This document shows positions 23,028-34,744 of a stretch of DNA of 64,000 nucleotides, piece after piece (position 1 is the stretch's first letter; each line of letters opens with the position of its first letter). The position numbers and the translations under genes were made by a program. The notes beneath the pieces were generated by a model. The model searched no databases, was not told where the DNA came from, and was given only the letters and a program-made list of their open reading frames with translations. Source of the DNA: Bemisia tabaci (taxonomy: Eukaryota; Arthropoda; Insecta; Hemiptera; Aleyrodidae); the NCBI RefSeq assembly GCF_918797505.1, contig NC_092799.1:33368597-33432596 (forward strand), written 5' to 3'.

Positions 23028-23942
23028 CGGTGGTGCAGGGCCGGATTTAGGAGGTGGCCACATGGGCCGCGGCCCATGGCGGCAAATCTAAGGGGCGGCA
23101 AAAATTTGTAATTTTTTAAAGAGCAGGTATAAAAAAAATTGGATTTATAAGAACAAAATTACAAACAAGGAAAGGCGACAAAATCTCTCATTCCCGGAGA
23201 GTATAGTAATTTCTAATTTTTTCGTCTCTTAGTGATACAAGAGACAGCACCTTCAATAAGTCGAGTTAAGAGAGAGACCAAACACGCAATTTGGCCTGGA
23301 ACGACGCGACTTACCTAGAGAGAAATGATGACGAGGACTTGAGATGAAAAGGAGAGGCCCTCGACGCGGCGATCAGCATGTAACACATAATAGCGCCTAC
23401 AGGACTGCAAGAATACTTCACGCATTGCATCAAACACAGTGCGGTCATTCTGGTCAGCGTGAAACGGATAGCGCCTACAAGAATGCGTGAATGCTTCACG
23501 CATTGCATCAAACACAGTGCGGTCATTGCGGACAGCATGAAACGGATAGCGCCTACAAGAATGCATGAATACCTCACGCATTGCGGCAAACACAGTGCGG
23601 TCTGCGAGGCGCGGCGGCGGAAGTCAAAATCATTAATTCACATTTATGTTTGTTCTTTCATAATTTTTCCGTTCATTTTTTACGAATGGAAGGCCTTGCC
23701 CACACAGAGATAGGTTTACGAAACTTAAATTTCGCGCAAAGTTCCGTGAACGTTTTCTAGTAGTGTTAACGAGGCTTTCCCAAAAAATGTGTTCAACACG
23801 AGTAAACGCGTCTTATGCACCCTTCCCCCGCTAACACGTTCTTTTGATGGTTTTTATCGAGTTTCAAAACGAATGAGAGGGGGGCGGCAAAATACAGGCG
23901 GCCCATGGGCGGCAAGTAGGTGAATCCGGCCTTACGGTGGTG
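23028..23942 (+). mobile_element. Family C hAT-type MITE, copy 2
   Basis: The element is 23036-23934, with CAGGGCCGGATTTA at the left and AATCCGGCCTTA (mutated) at the right. The TSD CGGTGGTG is perfect at 23028-23035 and 23935-23942. Three internal minisatellite units of about 79 bp are present. There is no transposase. Confidence 0.9.
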
Positions 23943-23951
23943 CATACTTTC

Positions 23952-24113
23952 CACTGCTCTGAAAAAATATGTAACGAGCTATATAGACATACCGTCCGTT
24001 CCGGGCTCAGATGCCGAAAATTCCGGATGCTGGAGCCGTAGCTTCGATTGCTCCGGGCGCTGCACCTGGAACAAGAACGATAAGTCTATATAGCCCGTAA
24101 GTACGGCTTCCAA
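23952..24113. mobile_element. Family F foldback, copy 2, degraded ends
   Basis: CTATATAGACATACCGTCCG and its inverted partner TAAGTCTATATAGCCCGTAA flank a GC-rich loop. The left terminus CACTG...CTGAAAAAA is degraded and the right terminus is lost. Confidence 0.7.
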
Positions 24114-24938
24114 TGATAGAATATCTAAAATAACGATCGATAGGCCGAAGAAGGATATATTGGTCGAAGATCTACGATCTTTTTACCATCTTTTTACCAT
24201 CATTTACCTTATACCAATAGGTTAAAAACCGATTTACCGAAGATTTCATTTAAATTGCCCGAGTATTTTCAATGACTTTTCTGATCGGGTAATGAAAGGA
24301 CCCATGAGGGAGCAAATCGACACACACGTGTACACAAAAACTAACTTATATTTTTTTAATGTAGTAAGATAAGATGAAATTTTCTAGAATTTTACTCCGA
24401 AAAAAGGAGCTTTTTTTTCTTTTCAGTGTGATAGGCAAATGCATATTTTGTCTCTCGGAATTTCGAAGAAACTACATCTTTACTATGTCGTCCACGGAAG
24501 GTAAGGGACAAATATCACCTCTGTGCGACTGCGCGAGTCATCGCATATAGATACTTTGCTACCCGTGCGATATTTTCTTTTTAACTTGTGGCACTCGAAA
24601 ATTGCTTCGATGTATCGAATTGCCCAAGAAATTGGACGGGGAAGGAAGTGTCGAAGACGGGAAGGGTAACAGGTTTAGGGCATGGAGGCTGTATTCATCC
24701 GGAGGATTCCCATCACGGAATTGAATTAATATGAAATACGTCCATTCTCCCGCCCAGCTACTATTTTTCTCTTGTAATTGAGGCGAGCTGGTGTGTACTA
24801 TTTCCATTCATCCGGTGGATCCCTTGTCGGCAGGCCTCAAAAGTCACCTTTGTCACGTAGTCTCACGGTAGGACTGTATTGCCATATTCACTGAGAAACA
24901 CGGAAAAATAGATTTAACAATATTAAAGTGTTGAATAG
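24114..24938. other. Unassigned sequence
   Basis: No gene or repeat recognised. A minus-strand frame of 82 codons is open but unrecognised. Confidence 0.4.
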
Positions 24939-24940
24939 TA

Positions 24941-25149
24941 CACTGAAACAAATAAATTTTAAATTTGCCGCCAAGAAGTATTTTTTCTTAAATCAAGTAA
25001 TTTGCTGCTTATTAAAAACTACTTTTTTGCTTAACTTGAGCATTTTTTTCTTGTATCAAGAAAAATTCGGCTTAAATCAAGATAAAAAAAATTATTGGCA
25101 GCAAATTCAAGAATAATCACGCTTGGGTCAAGCACATTTTTTTGCAGTG
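24941..25149. mobile_element. Family G element, CACTG termini, TA TSD
   Basis: Starts CACTGAAACAAATAAATTTT and ends CATTTTTTTGCAGTG, with TA at 24939-24940 and 25150-25151. The arms share TTTGCCGCC/GGCAGCAAA and AAATCAAG/CTTGGGTCAAG words in inverted order. It is the only copy in the window. Confidence 0.75.
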
Positions 25150-25444
25150 TATGTCCGACATGTTTCAAATGTACATTTTATAATAGTGGCTATAGCTACC
25201 TTAACCACGGGGGTTGTTGAATTAGCATTTTTTTATTGTAAAATCCACATTGAAACACGTCGGATACTTTTTTAAACTATATGTACAAAATTGATAAATC
25301 AGCAATTTCATTTTTTTCCAAACGATGGATAATTTCCACGAGGGCAAGGATGCAGTGTCGGCCTGGCTCAAAAATTATTGGGGTGCCGATACGTTTTTGG
25401 GGCCCCTCTTCTTGGGTGGGTCCCCCTTGGAATGGACATATTTT

Positions 25445-25544
25445 TACCAAACGGAACTATGTACATTCAGATATGAGCCTTGAGACTCATGAGAATATGT
25501 CCATAACAGGGCTCACGTAATAATGCACATAGTTCCGTTTGGTA
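25445..25544. mobile_element. Small foldback R
   Basis: The arms TACCAAACGGAACTATGT (25445-) and ACATAGTTCCGTTTGGTA (ending 25544) are perfect inverses around about 60 bp. No TSD was identified. Confidence 0.6.
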
Positions 25545-27282
25545 AACATACATCCAACTAACCAAAAGTCCTCCTTTATGTAGGTTTTGTAAGTGATATG
25601 GGTCACTGTAGTAGTCTTGTCGTGGCCTCTTGAGCCACGTATCAGGATTTCATGGGTGCTGAAACACTTCAGCACCCTTTTCCAGACCGCCGCGCTCCTG
25701 CAAGGATGGCCACATTAAGTCATTGGCCCTCTGAAACAGAGAAGAAAGGGAAATCTTTATTTCTAATATAGCTTTAATTTTACTAAAAACATCAAAGAAA
25801 GTCTTACAAAATTGTGCAATTTGTTATGAAAGCTATCCTCTGAGAGCTTGCTACGTTAATTATCACTGTAGGCCTGGATTACCGTTAAAATGTGAATTCT
25901 CGTGTGCTGCTCATTTCGAAATTACTCCATTTCTCCAAAAGTTCAATCCACAAGAGTTTGCACTTGATTCGAAGCTTATGCTTAAATTTTGAAGTTAAGG
26001 CACCCATGAATGAAGACAAAATTACGACAGAAGTTGACTCATTGGTCGACGCCGTTAGTTAAATCGTTGAGTTTTTATTTGACGGTTTTTGTCCTCAGTT
26101 ATGAAATTTGGGTCTCTCAAAATTTGACGATACATTTTGGAAAAAAATAAACTTCTTGCGGGGCTTAAGGAAACACTCTCATGCAATCTACGGTCCAGCC
26201 AGATTTTCTGTTACATGTATAGTAGGAACTTTTTGGCAACTGAAATAAGAAAAAACTCGTAAAACATTCTTGTCTCACAACTTCGGCATAATTAGGATTC
26301 TTTTCGTATTGCCACCAACGTGACACCACTGTTGGCTCTTTGCCTTACGTTCATTCAAGACTAGAAGGCGAGTTCTGATTTCAGAGGCTGTGTATTATTC
26401 GTTTTGTTGCTTTTCAGGGTATTCGTTGACGACTAGTTTCCCTCACGACCGTAAAATTAGGCAATATTTTATAGCGTTAACCTTTTTTTCAGATACTTGA
26501 AAGTGAATTATGAATGTTTCAAATATTATCGAATGAAATGAGATTACGACATAGATACATCCGGTCCGTGCTGCCTGTGTCTAAAGAGCTGAGAAAGAGC
26601 ACGATGTCGTTGGCACCTGTTGAGTTCAATTTTTCAAGAAACCACCAACCACGAGCACAATTGAACAATAAAAGAACCATTTTTGTTCAGAAACAGTTCA
26701 ATGGCATATGAGACCCGAAGTTATTCATAATATGCTCGCGACTATCCCGCAAAGTATGTGTCTCAGATTGTGAAGTCGAAGGTTTTCAATTCTTTCGTTC
26801 TTTTTTAAATTTTAATTGAGGTAATAAGATCGCAAAAAAGCCTTCCTCTGGGTAACGTCACCTTTGCAAAGAAAATTTTAAACAAGGATGAGCAAAAATG
26901 TTGGTTTTGTATTTTGGGATACGTCTTTTTAGAGTTTCACAATGGATATGTCGCAGGACAATAGTAAAATCAGGCATTTTGTCAAATGCCTGTTGACAAA
27001 TAGTGAAATATTCTCACTCAGATTGAAGTTTTAATTCTCATCATAATTTTAGGCAAAATAATTCATTTCTCATGTACTTAAGAACTCTTCGTAAAAATGC
27101 ATATTATACAATAGTCTTTTGCACGATTTTTAGCTCCTGAACGAATATTTATCTCACAATTTTCAGCATATCGTAAAATACAGAAATGTCCAAAATTTTA
27201 CAATTCAAAAATATAAGCATCATTTAAAGAGGAAGGAGCAAGGGGAGTTTGTAGATTGGATGAGATATTTTCCCCCAAAACA
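25545..27282. other. Unassigned AT-rich sequence
   Basis: No gene, RNA gene or repeat recognised over about 1.7 kb. Confidence 0.4.
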
Positions 27283-27318
27283 TCGAAAAATTGTAAAGTT
27301 AGAAGGGGGATGTCCTGG

Positions 27319-27366
<48 letters not shown>

Positions 27367-27378
27367 GAAAAATTGTAA
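27283..27378 (+). mobile_element. Minute poly(A) retro-insertion with 14-bp TSD
   Basis: TCGAAAAATTGTAA at 27283-27296 is repeated at 27365-27378. Between them are only 24 bp of unique sequence (27297-27320) and about 44 A. This is the signature of an extremely 5'-truncated LINE-mediated insertion. Confidence 0.75.
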
Positions 27379-28801
27379 TCTCTTCGCCATTTTACAAAAT
27401 TTCATAAACGGTCAAAATTTGGCTATCTACCTTCGCATTTGATATATTCGTTGCATGAGGGGAGCACACGCCAAACTGTGGCCCGTTCTCTGTTGGTACT
27501 TGAACATGACGCACAAAGATATCATCGTCGGTACTGCTCGAGGGCTCTCATAAGTTGATCTCAGACGAGTGTCCGGACATATTTTTCGAAGAGGGTGATG
27601 AGATAGAACAGACATCCAGCGGCTGAAAATGTTTCCTCGTTTTTCAGTTTGAGTGTGAGGGTGGGCGATGGGACTGAGTGAGGGAGAATTTAGTGGCTCT
27701 TCCCTCATCACCGCAAGTCCTCATGATGCATTGCTCATCTCCTGTCAAATCAAGTCCTCTGATAGATGATAGCAGCAACCTCGGTTGTTTCAAAAATAAA
27801 TGGATCCGTTTTCTTACGAACCACCTATCGTACAGAAATCTAAGTCGAAAAATAGAAAGCGTATACGTTATCGAGGTTTAAATTATTGAGAGTCCACTGT
27901 ACTTAGCTGACCGTTAAGATCCAAGTTCAACCGAGAGTTCTACCCACAAGGATAATCTTTGATACGGGTTCAATCACTCAGAAAAGAACTGTGACTGCAG
28001 TGCACAAGTTTAAAATATCAGTCAAAATGTCTTTCAGCGGGGGAGGGAGAGATCAGTATACATTGCAGAATGGAAGACATTATATACTGTGTTTTTCAGC
28101 GTATAAAGATGTAAAAACTGAAACCTTTTTTTCGTTCGTTCTGGATATGAATTGATTCCTATCTGCTGAGCCTCAGTCAAATCAGGACTCATCAATATCT
28201 TCTGCTGTTTTTGCGTACGTTATTCTGAGACGCCAAATGGTGTGTGATTTTTTTTTTTTTTTTTTTTTTTTTTGACCTTTTTTGCCATCCCTCCTTCCTG
28301 TGCAGGAATTAGGGTTTCTGTGAATGTTTTCGAAAAAAGCTTCGAAAATTTCGCTCACAGCACAGTGCTAGTAAATCGGAAAATTCTATTGATACTTAAC
28401 CTACAAATTAGTAAGAAAAGCCCTGGTAGATAAATGTTCGTGTCACAATACTCCTTATTGAAGTATGTGTTGTTGAGGTGAGTTTCCCTGCAGCACTCAC
28501 GTTTACAGTCCCGCCAGTTCATGGACGCTATCCAAACACCGCGCTCGACTTGTCAACAATTAAAAAATGTTTGAATTAAGGGTCTCGCATCAGATGAAAC
28601 ACACACATAGTTTGCACCGGAATAAATGCACCGTAGAGAACACTGTAAACGCTCAGCGGACGGAACTTAACTTAATAAATCCATACTTCAACAAACAAAA
28701 TGCAAACATAGTTTATTACCAACATCCGCACCCACCCCCTCCTTCTCGTCAACCTGGAACCTTTCCTCGTCCCGGCTGCTATTAATTTAGCTTAGGCAGA
28801 C
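27379..28801. other. Unassigned, with a T tract
   Basis: A run of about 26 T lies near 28249-28274. No flanking duplication was found. No gene is supported. Confidence 0.4.
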
Positions 28802-29064
28802 TATACCACCGTGCTGAGGAAAAACGTCGTATGAACATTCGAGAGTTGCCAAATTTCCTTCGCTAAACTGTTAATCACTGAGGAAATTTACGAATATTTT
28901 TGCCTAAAGTTTTCAGGAACTTTGGGTCAAATTGCGAACAAAATCATCTGAAAAATTTGAAGATAATAATATTCATAATTTTACCGGGAAAGTCGTGTTT
29001 TATCAGAGGAAATTTGGCAACGCCTGAAGGTTCGTTCGGCGTTTTTCCTCAGCGCGGCACTATA
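28802..29064 (+). mobile_element. Family A MITE, copy 5
   Basis: The element is 28806-29060, flanked by a perfect TATA TSD at 28802-28805 and 29061-29064. The outermost bases have drifted (CCACCGTGCT / AGCGCGGCAC). Confidence 0.88.
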
Positions 29065-29647
29065 GGGGTGTAAACATTATGCAAAATTCGCACCCCCACA
29101 AAAAATAAGTATGAAGAAGGATACACAACAAAAAAATGAAAAAAAAACCGGGGTGTTTGCATAAACCATCGCCGATTGAATCCCGTATTTACCACCAGGT
29201 AACAAGCGCTCATTGTTTGGAATGGGGGGGGGGGGGTTGGAGCAGGGAAAAAACTAAAGGTTTATCGGCCCCGACAGTAATGGTACACGTTTAAACCCAA
29301 CGGTATCAGTAATATTTTGAACACGCGTATTTAAAACGCGGGGAGCGAAGTCAAAGATAGATTGCGAGCGGACACCTCGATGCGTGTAGGGGGGACGGGG
29401 GGGGGGGGAGCGCAAGCGGTTTAAACACACAATAGCGGTCGTATAATTGGAGGGGGTCAACGGGAGGCTAATGAAGTGGGGTCTCGGATTTGTTTCAGCA
29501 GGTGGAGAGCGCGCTTGTTTTATTTTATTATTTTATTCGACGCCACTCCGTTCCTGGCGCTGGAGCAACCGTGAATGCCGAATCGGATTTGATATTAACG
29601 TTTTTCTTTCAGATTGATTGCAAAATATTTTGAAACTGTCCATCAGT
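29065..29647. other. Unassigned, GC-rich with G runs
   Basis: G runs of 11 or more occur near 29225-29237 and 29398-29409. No gene is supported. Confidence 0.4.
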
Positions 29648-29908
29648 AATACTGCCGTGCCAAGGAAAAACGCCGTATGAGCCTTCAGACGTTGCCAAAT
29701 TTCCTTTGACAAATCGTGAATATCCGGGAAAATTTTTGAATGTATTTTTTCGGATTTTTTAGAGAATTTCGTTCGTAGTTTGATCTAAAGTTTTTGAAAA
29801 TTTCGATGAACTCTAGTCATAACTCTCCTCAAAAATTAACATTTTAGTGGAGGAAATTTGGCAACTCTTGAATGTTTATACGGCGTTTTTCCCTAGTACG
29901 GTAGAATA
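29648..29908 (-). mobile_element. Family A MITE, copy 6
   Basis: The element is 29652-29904, flanked by a perfect AATA TSD at 29648-29651 and 29905-29908. Confidence 0.9.
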
Positions 29909-31163
29909 CGAGAAGAGCTGCAAGTGACACTGAAAAAAGATAAAATCCACGTGAAAAGCATTGCCTTGAGCCTTTTTAACACTCTTCTAGAACCCCTAAG
30001 GATACTACTGGAAAATGAATCAGTGAGAACGAAAACACACCAACTCGAAAAAATGAAGACGGACAAAAAACTGCACAGTATAGGTGAAGAAAATAGTCTG
30101 AGAAAAAGATTTTTGGTCCTAATAGACCGGTGCTTGAGGACACTTTCACACTTTTGCCTTTTTCGTGACTAAAAAAGATCCTATGAACTTGAAATTCGTC
30201 ATAATGAAGGAGCGAGCTGAATTGGTTCTGCTGAAGCTTTTTGCCCATAAAATATTTATAATTGGTCGAGTAATCGCGAAACATCTAAAAAATTCACCGT
30301 GTCTATGTGAAAGGTGTACAGATCGAGCATTATTTACACATTTTTCAACTTCAGCCATCGTCATTTTTTATACGCGCACTGTCCTTTTCCTTAGGACACC
30401 AGGCTGCATAAAACCCGTGCTAGAAGGACACCGGGGCTGCGGGGGGTTGAAGCATGGGTCAGCGCTCCTTTCCCTGTCGGACTGGGTCCAGTTATCGATC
30501 TTATGCATCCGTGTTGGTTTTTCCCGCCGTTTTTCTCTCCATCCCGCCGCTAATTACCCGCACGCACCTGGGCACCCTGCTCCCTTCCTCCCCCTCCAAC
30601 CCCTTCCGACCCCCTCGCTTACCGGTGATCTTCTGGTGCAGGTTACAGCGTTCATTGTTTGACCTAGATTCTGCAAAGTGGCATTTGTTGCATACGCATC
30701 AGGAAAACACTGACACCACAAAAATATTCGGGCGTGCCTTACATCATTTTTTCGCTATCTAAAATACTGCCGTGCGAAGTAGAGTACCTGCTTAGCGAGA
30801 GGATGTGAAACTCCGAAAATCCATCAGGCCTTCACCGATGCTTCTGCGATTATAGATAGGGCCCTGAAATGCATAAAAATGAATAAATATGAATTTCAAT
30901 GATCCAGGACGATTTACTAATACTATTGTCACGAACCGTCGTTTATAAAGCAAGTATTTGACTCTGTTTTTGCATAAATTTACTCATTTTTGCGGAAGAA
31001 CGCTCATTTCTGTGCATCCTTGGCCACCTTGGTTAGAATTGGAATTTGCAGACTCTGCAGACTGGCAGTGAAATTTTGTGGGTTAGAAGTTGGTTAGAAG
31101 GATGGCTGCACCTTTGGGCCCTGAGACCTCCATAAAGCGATCTGTCCATACTCTCGCTATACA
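29909..31163. other. Unassigned, with an inverted family U fragment
   Basis: 30945-31010 matches the start of family U in reverse complement (TTACTCATTTTTGCGGAA). A 165-codon open frame at 30165-30662 shows no domain I recognise. A 12-bp piece of the family A terminus at about 30766 has no partner. Confidence 0.4.
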
Positions 31164-31167
31164 GGTA

Positions 31168-31419
31168 CTTTAGTGCTAAGGAAAAACGCCGTATAAACCT
31201 TCAGGCATTGCCAAATTTCTTTAGATAAAATACGAAGTTTTAAGAGAATTTGTGAATATTTTTCCTTCAAATTTTCGGACTATTTTGTGCGCAATTTAAT
31301 CTAAATTATCTGAGAATTTCCAGGAAAATACGCATAACATTCCTCAAAAATACATATTTTATTCAGGAAAATTTGGCAGCTCTCGAATGTTCAGACGGCG
31401 TTTTCCCTCTGAACGGCAG
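31168..31419 (-). mobile_element. Family A MITE, copy 7, diverged
   Basis: Both arms are recognisable (TTCAGGCATTGCCAAATTT; GGCAGCTCTCGAATGTTC). The flanking 4-mers GGTA and AACG do not match, so the TSD is eroded. Confidence 0.8.
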
Positions 31420-31623
31420 AACGGACGTTTGAAGCTGCTTGCATACCGTGTAACTGAACATGAAAATTCCTCATACTTCATCCCTTAAACTTGGCGAGGC
31501 CAAAGCCAAAATAAAGCTTGACATTCAGTCAAAATGGAAAAAAATCTGCAACTCAGTTGCCTCTTTGCCTCAATGAAATACACAAAAGCAAAATTTTATC
31601 ATGCTAGCAACAAGATGAATGAC

Positions 31624-31801
31624 GTCCTTAACAGAGGCGTGGCGTGCTTTGCGATATATCGATTATTATGTCATTTAAACCTATGGAAAAGGATCTATCA
31701 GAGTGTTCGCAGCGAACAACTTCATAATCGATTCTTTACCATAGCTTCAAATGGCATAACAATCTATATATGGCAATTCACACCACGCCAACGGTCGTTG
31801 A
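31624..31801. mobile_element. Family I (hAT-like) foldback, copy 2
   Basis: The element is 31632-31793 with CAGAGGCGTGGCG and CCACGCCAACG ends. The flanks GTCCTTAA and GTCGTTGA agree at 6 of 8 positions. The inner arms carry GCGATATATCGATT. Confidence 0.75.
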
Positions 31802-31836
31802 ACGATAAGCTCATCAGAATAACCATATTGTAAGAA

Positions 31837-31972
31837 CAAATGGATTACATTTTGCAACTATCTCTGTCTCCTCCATAAAAGCACCTTTCTGCTTAGGGAA
31901 ACCAATGCCACATATGTTGTTTCTAAAACGAGCCAGAAAAAGTGGTTCCTTATTGCAAAATGTGGTCCAAAT
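31837..31972. mobile_element. Family W foldback
   Basis: ATTACATTTTGCAACTA and ATTGCAAAATGTGGTCC are inverted around AGCACCTTTCTGCTTAGGG. The right end resembles family L. Confidence 0.55.
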
Positions 31973-33466
31973 ATTCTTGGCACGGTTACAAAATATTTAA
32001 CTGCAATTTTAAAGTTACAGACTCTCTGCATGGACATCAGCTGATCATAATCCTCGCAGTGTTTTTCCTATTTTTCCAGCATGCATATCCAACCTCCTCC
32101 ACACCTAACGATTCCCTTCCTTCAATGATTCACGTTGTAGTTAGCCACTGCGTAACACTAGGTCGTGGCAACATCGAGTCATGATGAGTAGTGACCGAGC
32201 TAAAACGCGGGCTGCGCGCCAGTTTTGGACAGAACCGTAACTTATAAAGTAAGCCATAACAATGTAGACAACGAACAGCGTCCCCACGGCCGCCCCCAGC
32301 CCCCGTTCCAACCCCCGAATAATTGTCGGTCGGCTGTAGATTTTAGTTATATGGCCAGCGTCCACGAGCGGCAAATGATCGCTCTAATTTGTAATCTATG
32401 ATTGAATGCGGTTTTCTCTCTCGGCCCGCAAACCCCCTCCCCTCCCTCCTCCTCAACCCCCCCCACCATTTTACACCACCCCCGCCGTGTCATTCGACCT
32501 AATCCCTTAAGCCCTGGCAAGGTTGAAGGTTATGATGTCGCTAACGTTACCGTTTTCCTGACCTTTTTTTTCCCTCGCCTATCAATTTGATTGACCTCGG
32601 ACCGGGGCGGAGGGGGGATGGGGGATGGGGGGGGGGGGTGCGGCCCGCTAAAGCCGGCGCATTATAGCTGCCTCGCAGACTTGAGTGCCCCTGATTTATC
32701 CCCTCGTTGCGACCCCTCATTATGTAATGCACTTTATAATCCGTGTTATCCCATGTGAAGACAGTCCGAGCACCTCCACCCCTCCCCCCTCCCCGGACCT
32801 GGCCGTAGGATGATACGCCGACGATTAATCTTTAGCTTTTTTTAATAAGCTTTTTAATCGTTTTTTGATGTTGACGGGATTTTATTATTTTTTTTTTTCA
32901 TTTTTTTTGCGCCCTTCTCCCTTTATGACGAAATCCGCTCCCCTTTATGCGATTTTTAATGCGGGACCCGGATTACATCAAAGTAGAGTGTCGCATCGGA
33001 GAAAATTTTTTTTTTCGGAAATGAAAACAAACGGCTTTAACGGACATCATTAATATAAACTTCGAAGGATTCAGACTTTCAGCGATTCCACCTTTTTCTA
33101 TTTCACTTGAGAGGTTGCCAGATTGTGCGATAAATGTGAATATTTTACATGGATTTGAATTGGGAAAAGTGCTAAAAAAGCAACTTATCTGGCAACAATA
33201 GAGTTCGGGAGGGACGAGAGGCTGCCTTCCTGGGAAAACCCATGATTTAGCCGGAAATGTCATTAAAACAATTGATTCCGTTTGAAGCATCAATTGTATA
33301 CTAGGGGAAAGCTATTTTAAAATTGTAAATGGACCAAGATGCTACAAAAAAGGAAAAAGGAAAGGGAAAGGAAATGAAATGAGGATATGATTACTGATAT
33401 GCAATCAGAGAGAATAAAACAAAAACATCAGAGAAATTTATATGCGATGAAAATATAAGAAAAAAA
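31973..33466. other. Unassigned, with GC-rich, G-run-rich island
   Basis: About 32400-32660 and 32760-32820 are GC-rich. 32604-32639 is a strong G-quadruplex-type sequence (four or more G runs). Poly-T-rich DNA follows at 32880-32910. No gene is supported. Confidence 0.45.
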
Positions 33467-33539
33467 CACGAGTGGGCTCATTGCGATTCGGAACTCGAAC
33501 TATACTATCGTTGAGCAGTTTTTAGACCCCTACGCCACC
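33467..33539 (-). mobile_element. tRNA-like SINE head (possible)
   Basis: On the minus strand an A-box-like TGGCGTAGGGGT lies about 36 nt before a B-box-like AGTTCGAGTTC. The 73-nt unit is followed by a T6 run (33461-33466), which would terminate RNA polymerase III. The ends do not pair as an acceptor stem, so this is not a functional tRNA gene. A tRNA-derived SINE head or tRNA pseudogene is the best reading. Confidence 0.35.
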
Positions 33540-33826
33540 GATAATCTTTTTAAGAGGTAAAGATGAACTTTCGCTACTTCAGCAAGTCAAATCGCGGAAG
33601 GAGATCCATGAATTGTCTTTTTCCGCCACCCGATGGGATGACTCCCAGTCAAATGCGCTTTTGAAGAAATGATCGATCCCCATCATCGCTTCGTCTCCAC
33701 ACATCTATTCATGTGCGAATGATGGCACGCTCCGGCAACAAGGCTCTGTGACGAAATCATTTTTGCCTCCAGAGTCTCCAAAATGTATACATTTTAGTGA
33801 TCAAATGTCCAATCACTGAGAAAAAT

Positions 33827-33925
33827 GGCTCGCGGAGCGAGCCGAATGTCACTCGCGTAGCGAGTGATCGGGGGTCCAGGGGGCGCAGCCCCCTGGCTGG
33901 CCGTGACGGACGCGCTTGCGCGTCC
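33827..33925. repeat. Block of four GC-rich perfect hairpins
   Basis: Four stem-loops follow each other: 33827-33843 (7-bp stem, loop GGA), 33849-33867 (8 bp, loop GTA), 33876-33896 (9 bp, loop GCA) and 33908-33925 (8 bp, loop TT). In the first three the loop is GNA closed by C-G, the known extra-stable DNA mini-hairpin motif. The block is sharply more GC-rich than its AT-rich surroundings. Confidence 0.85.
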
Positions 33926-34050
33926 AGAACGGCTAGTTCTCATTGTGTAAGATCAATGAATGAGGAACCCTTCAAGCCGCAAAATAGTGTGTCACACTTA
34001 AAGTTCTTTTTTTTATAAATGAGGGAAATGACCAATGAATTCTTTCGGTA

Positions 34051-34513
34051 TGCAGACACAAGGTCCACAGCAAAAATGTCCATAAGCAAAAAGTCTACAT
34101 TTAAATGTCTAGAACTAATAAGCCTACTACGAAAATTTCTGCAAAGAATAATGTCTTCTACAAAAAAAGTCTATACTCAGAAAGTTCACTTCTGAATGGA
34201 ATAGGTAGAGTAAAATATAGCGTGAAATAAATTTACGTTGCTATGTAAACTGCTATGGAGAAAACGCGGGAATTTTGTACATTCCTGCTGATTTTTCCCC
34301 ATTGAGAGTTAAAAATGTTTGAGAAATGACTGTTGTATCTATGGAGAAGAATCATCGTGTATTCATTTTCCGTTAAGTAATAGACGCGTTATATGTAGAC
34401 ATTTACTTTCTAAGGCATTCTAAAAGTAGACTTCTTACTGTGGACATTTTGACTATAGACCAAAAATTGTAGACATTTTTTGAGTAGACCTTTTTTTCGT
34501 AGACCTACTGTCC
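34051..34513. mobile_element. Foldback T with arms of GTCTAC-A(n) repeats
   Basis: The left arm has GGTCCACAGCAAAAATGTCC, AGTCTACATTTAAATGTC and further GTCTA words. The right arm has the inverse (AGTAGACTTCTTACTG, GTAGACATTTTTTGAGTAG, CGTAGACCTACTGTCC). The arms are irregular tandem repeats of a short motif around about 200 bp of unique sequence. Confidence 0.6.
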
Positions 34514-34744
34514 GTGATTCATTCTTTCATCGAGCACGTATGACTTTTGGAAAAATTACAGAATTTCATTGCGAGTGCCAGTTACATTGCGATTTTGGCC
34601 TCTTTGCTACGACATGATTATTGCAAGGATTGGTGGAGGAACTCCTGTATTCCTCTATTATAAAGGAACTACTGACCAGTTTTGAGTCGCTTAACCCACT
34701 CAAAATAGTGAGAACAACTCATACAATGATCTTGGTGAACTTTA

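Noticed and set aside
28249..28274. Poly(T) as the tail of a reverse-oriented retro-insertion
   Set aside because: No matching direct repeats were found on either side, unlike the two accepted cases.
30165..30662. 165-codon open frame
   Set aside because: No recognisable domain, mixed low-confidence composition, overlaps other frames on both strands, and no promoter, splice or poly(A) context.
30766..30777. Family A terminus
   Set aside because: Only about 12 bp match (CTGCCGTGCGAAG) and there is no inverted partner nearby.
33467..33539. Functional tRNA gene
   Set aside because: The ends do not form an acceptor stem and the arms are poor; kept only as a possible SINE head.
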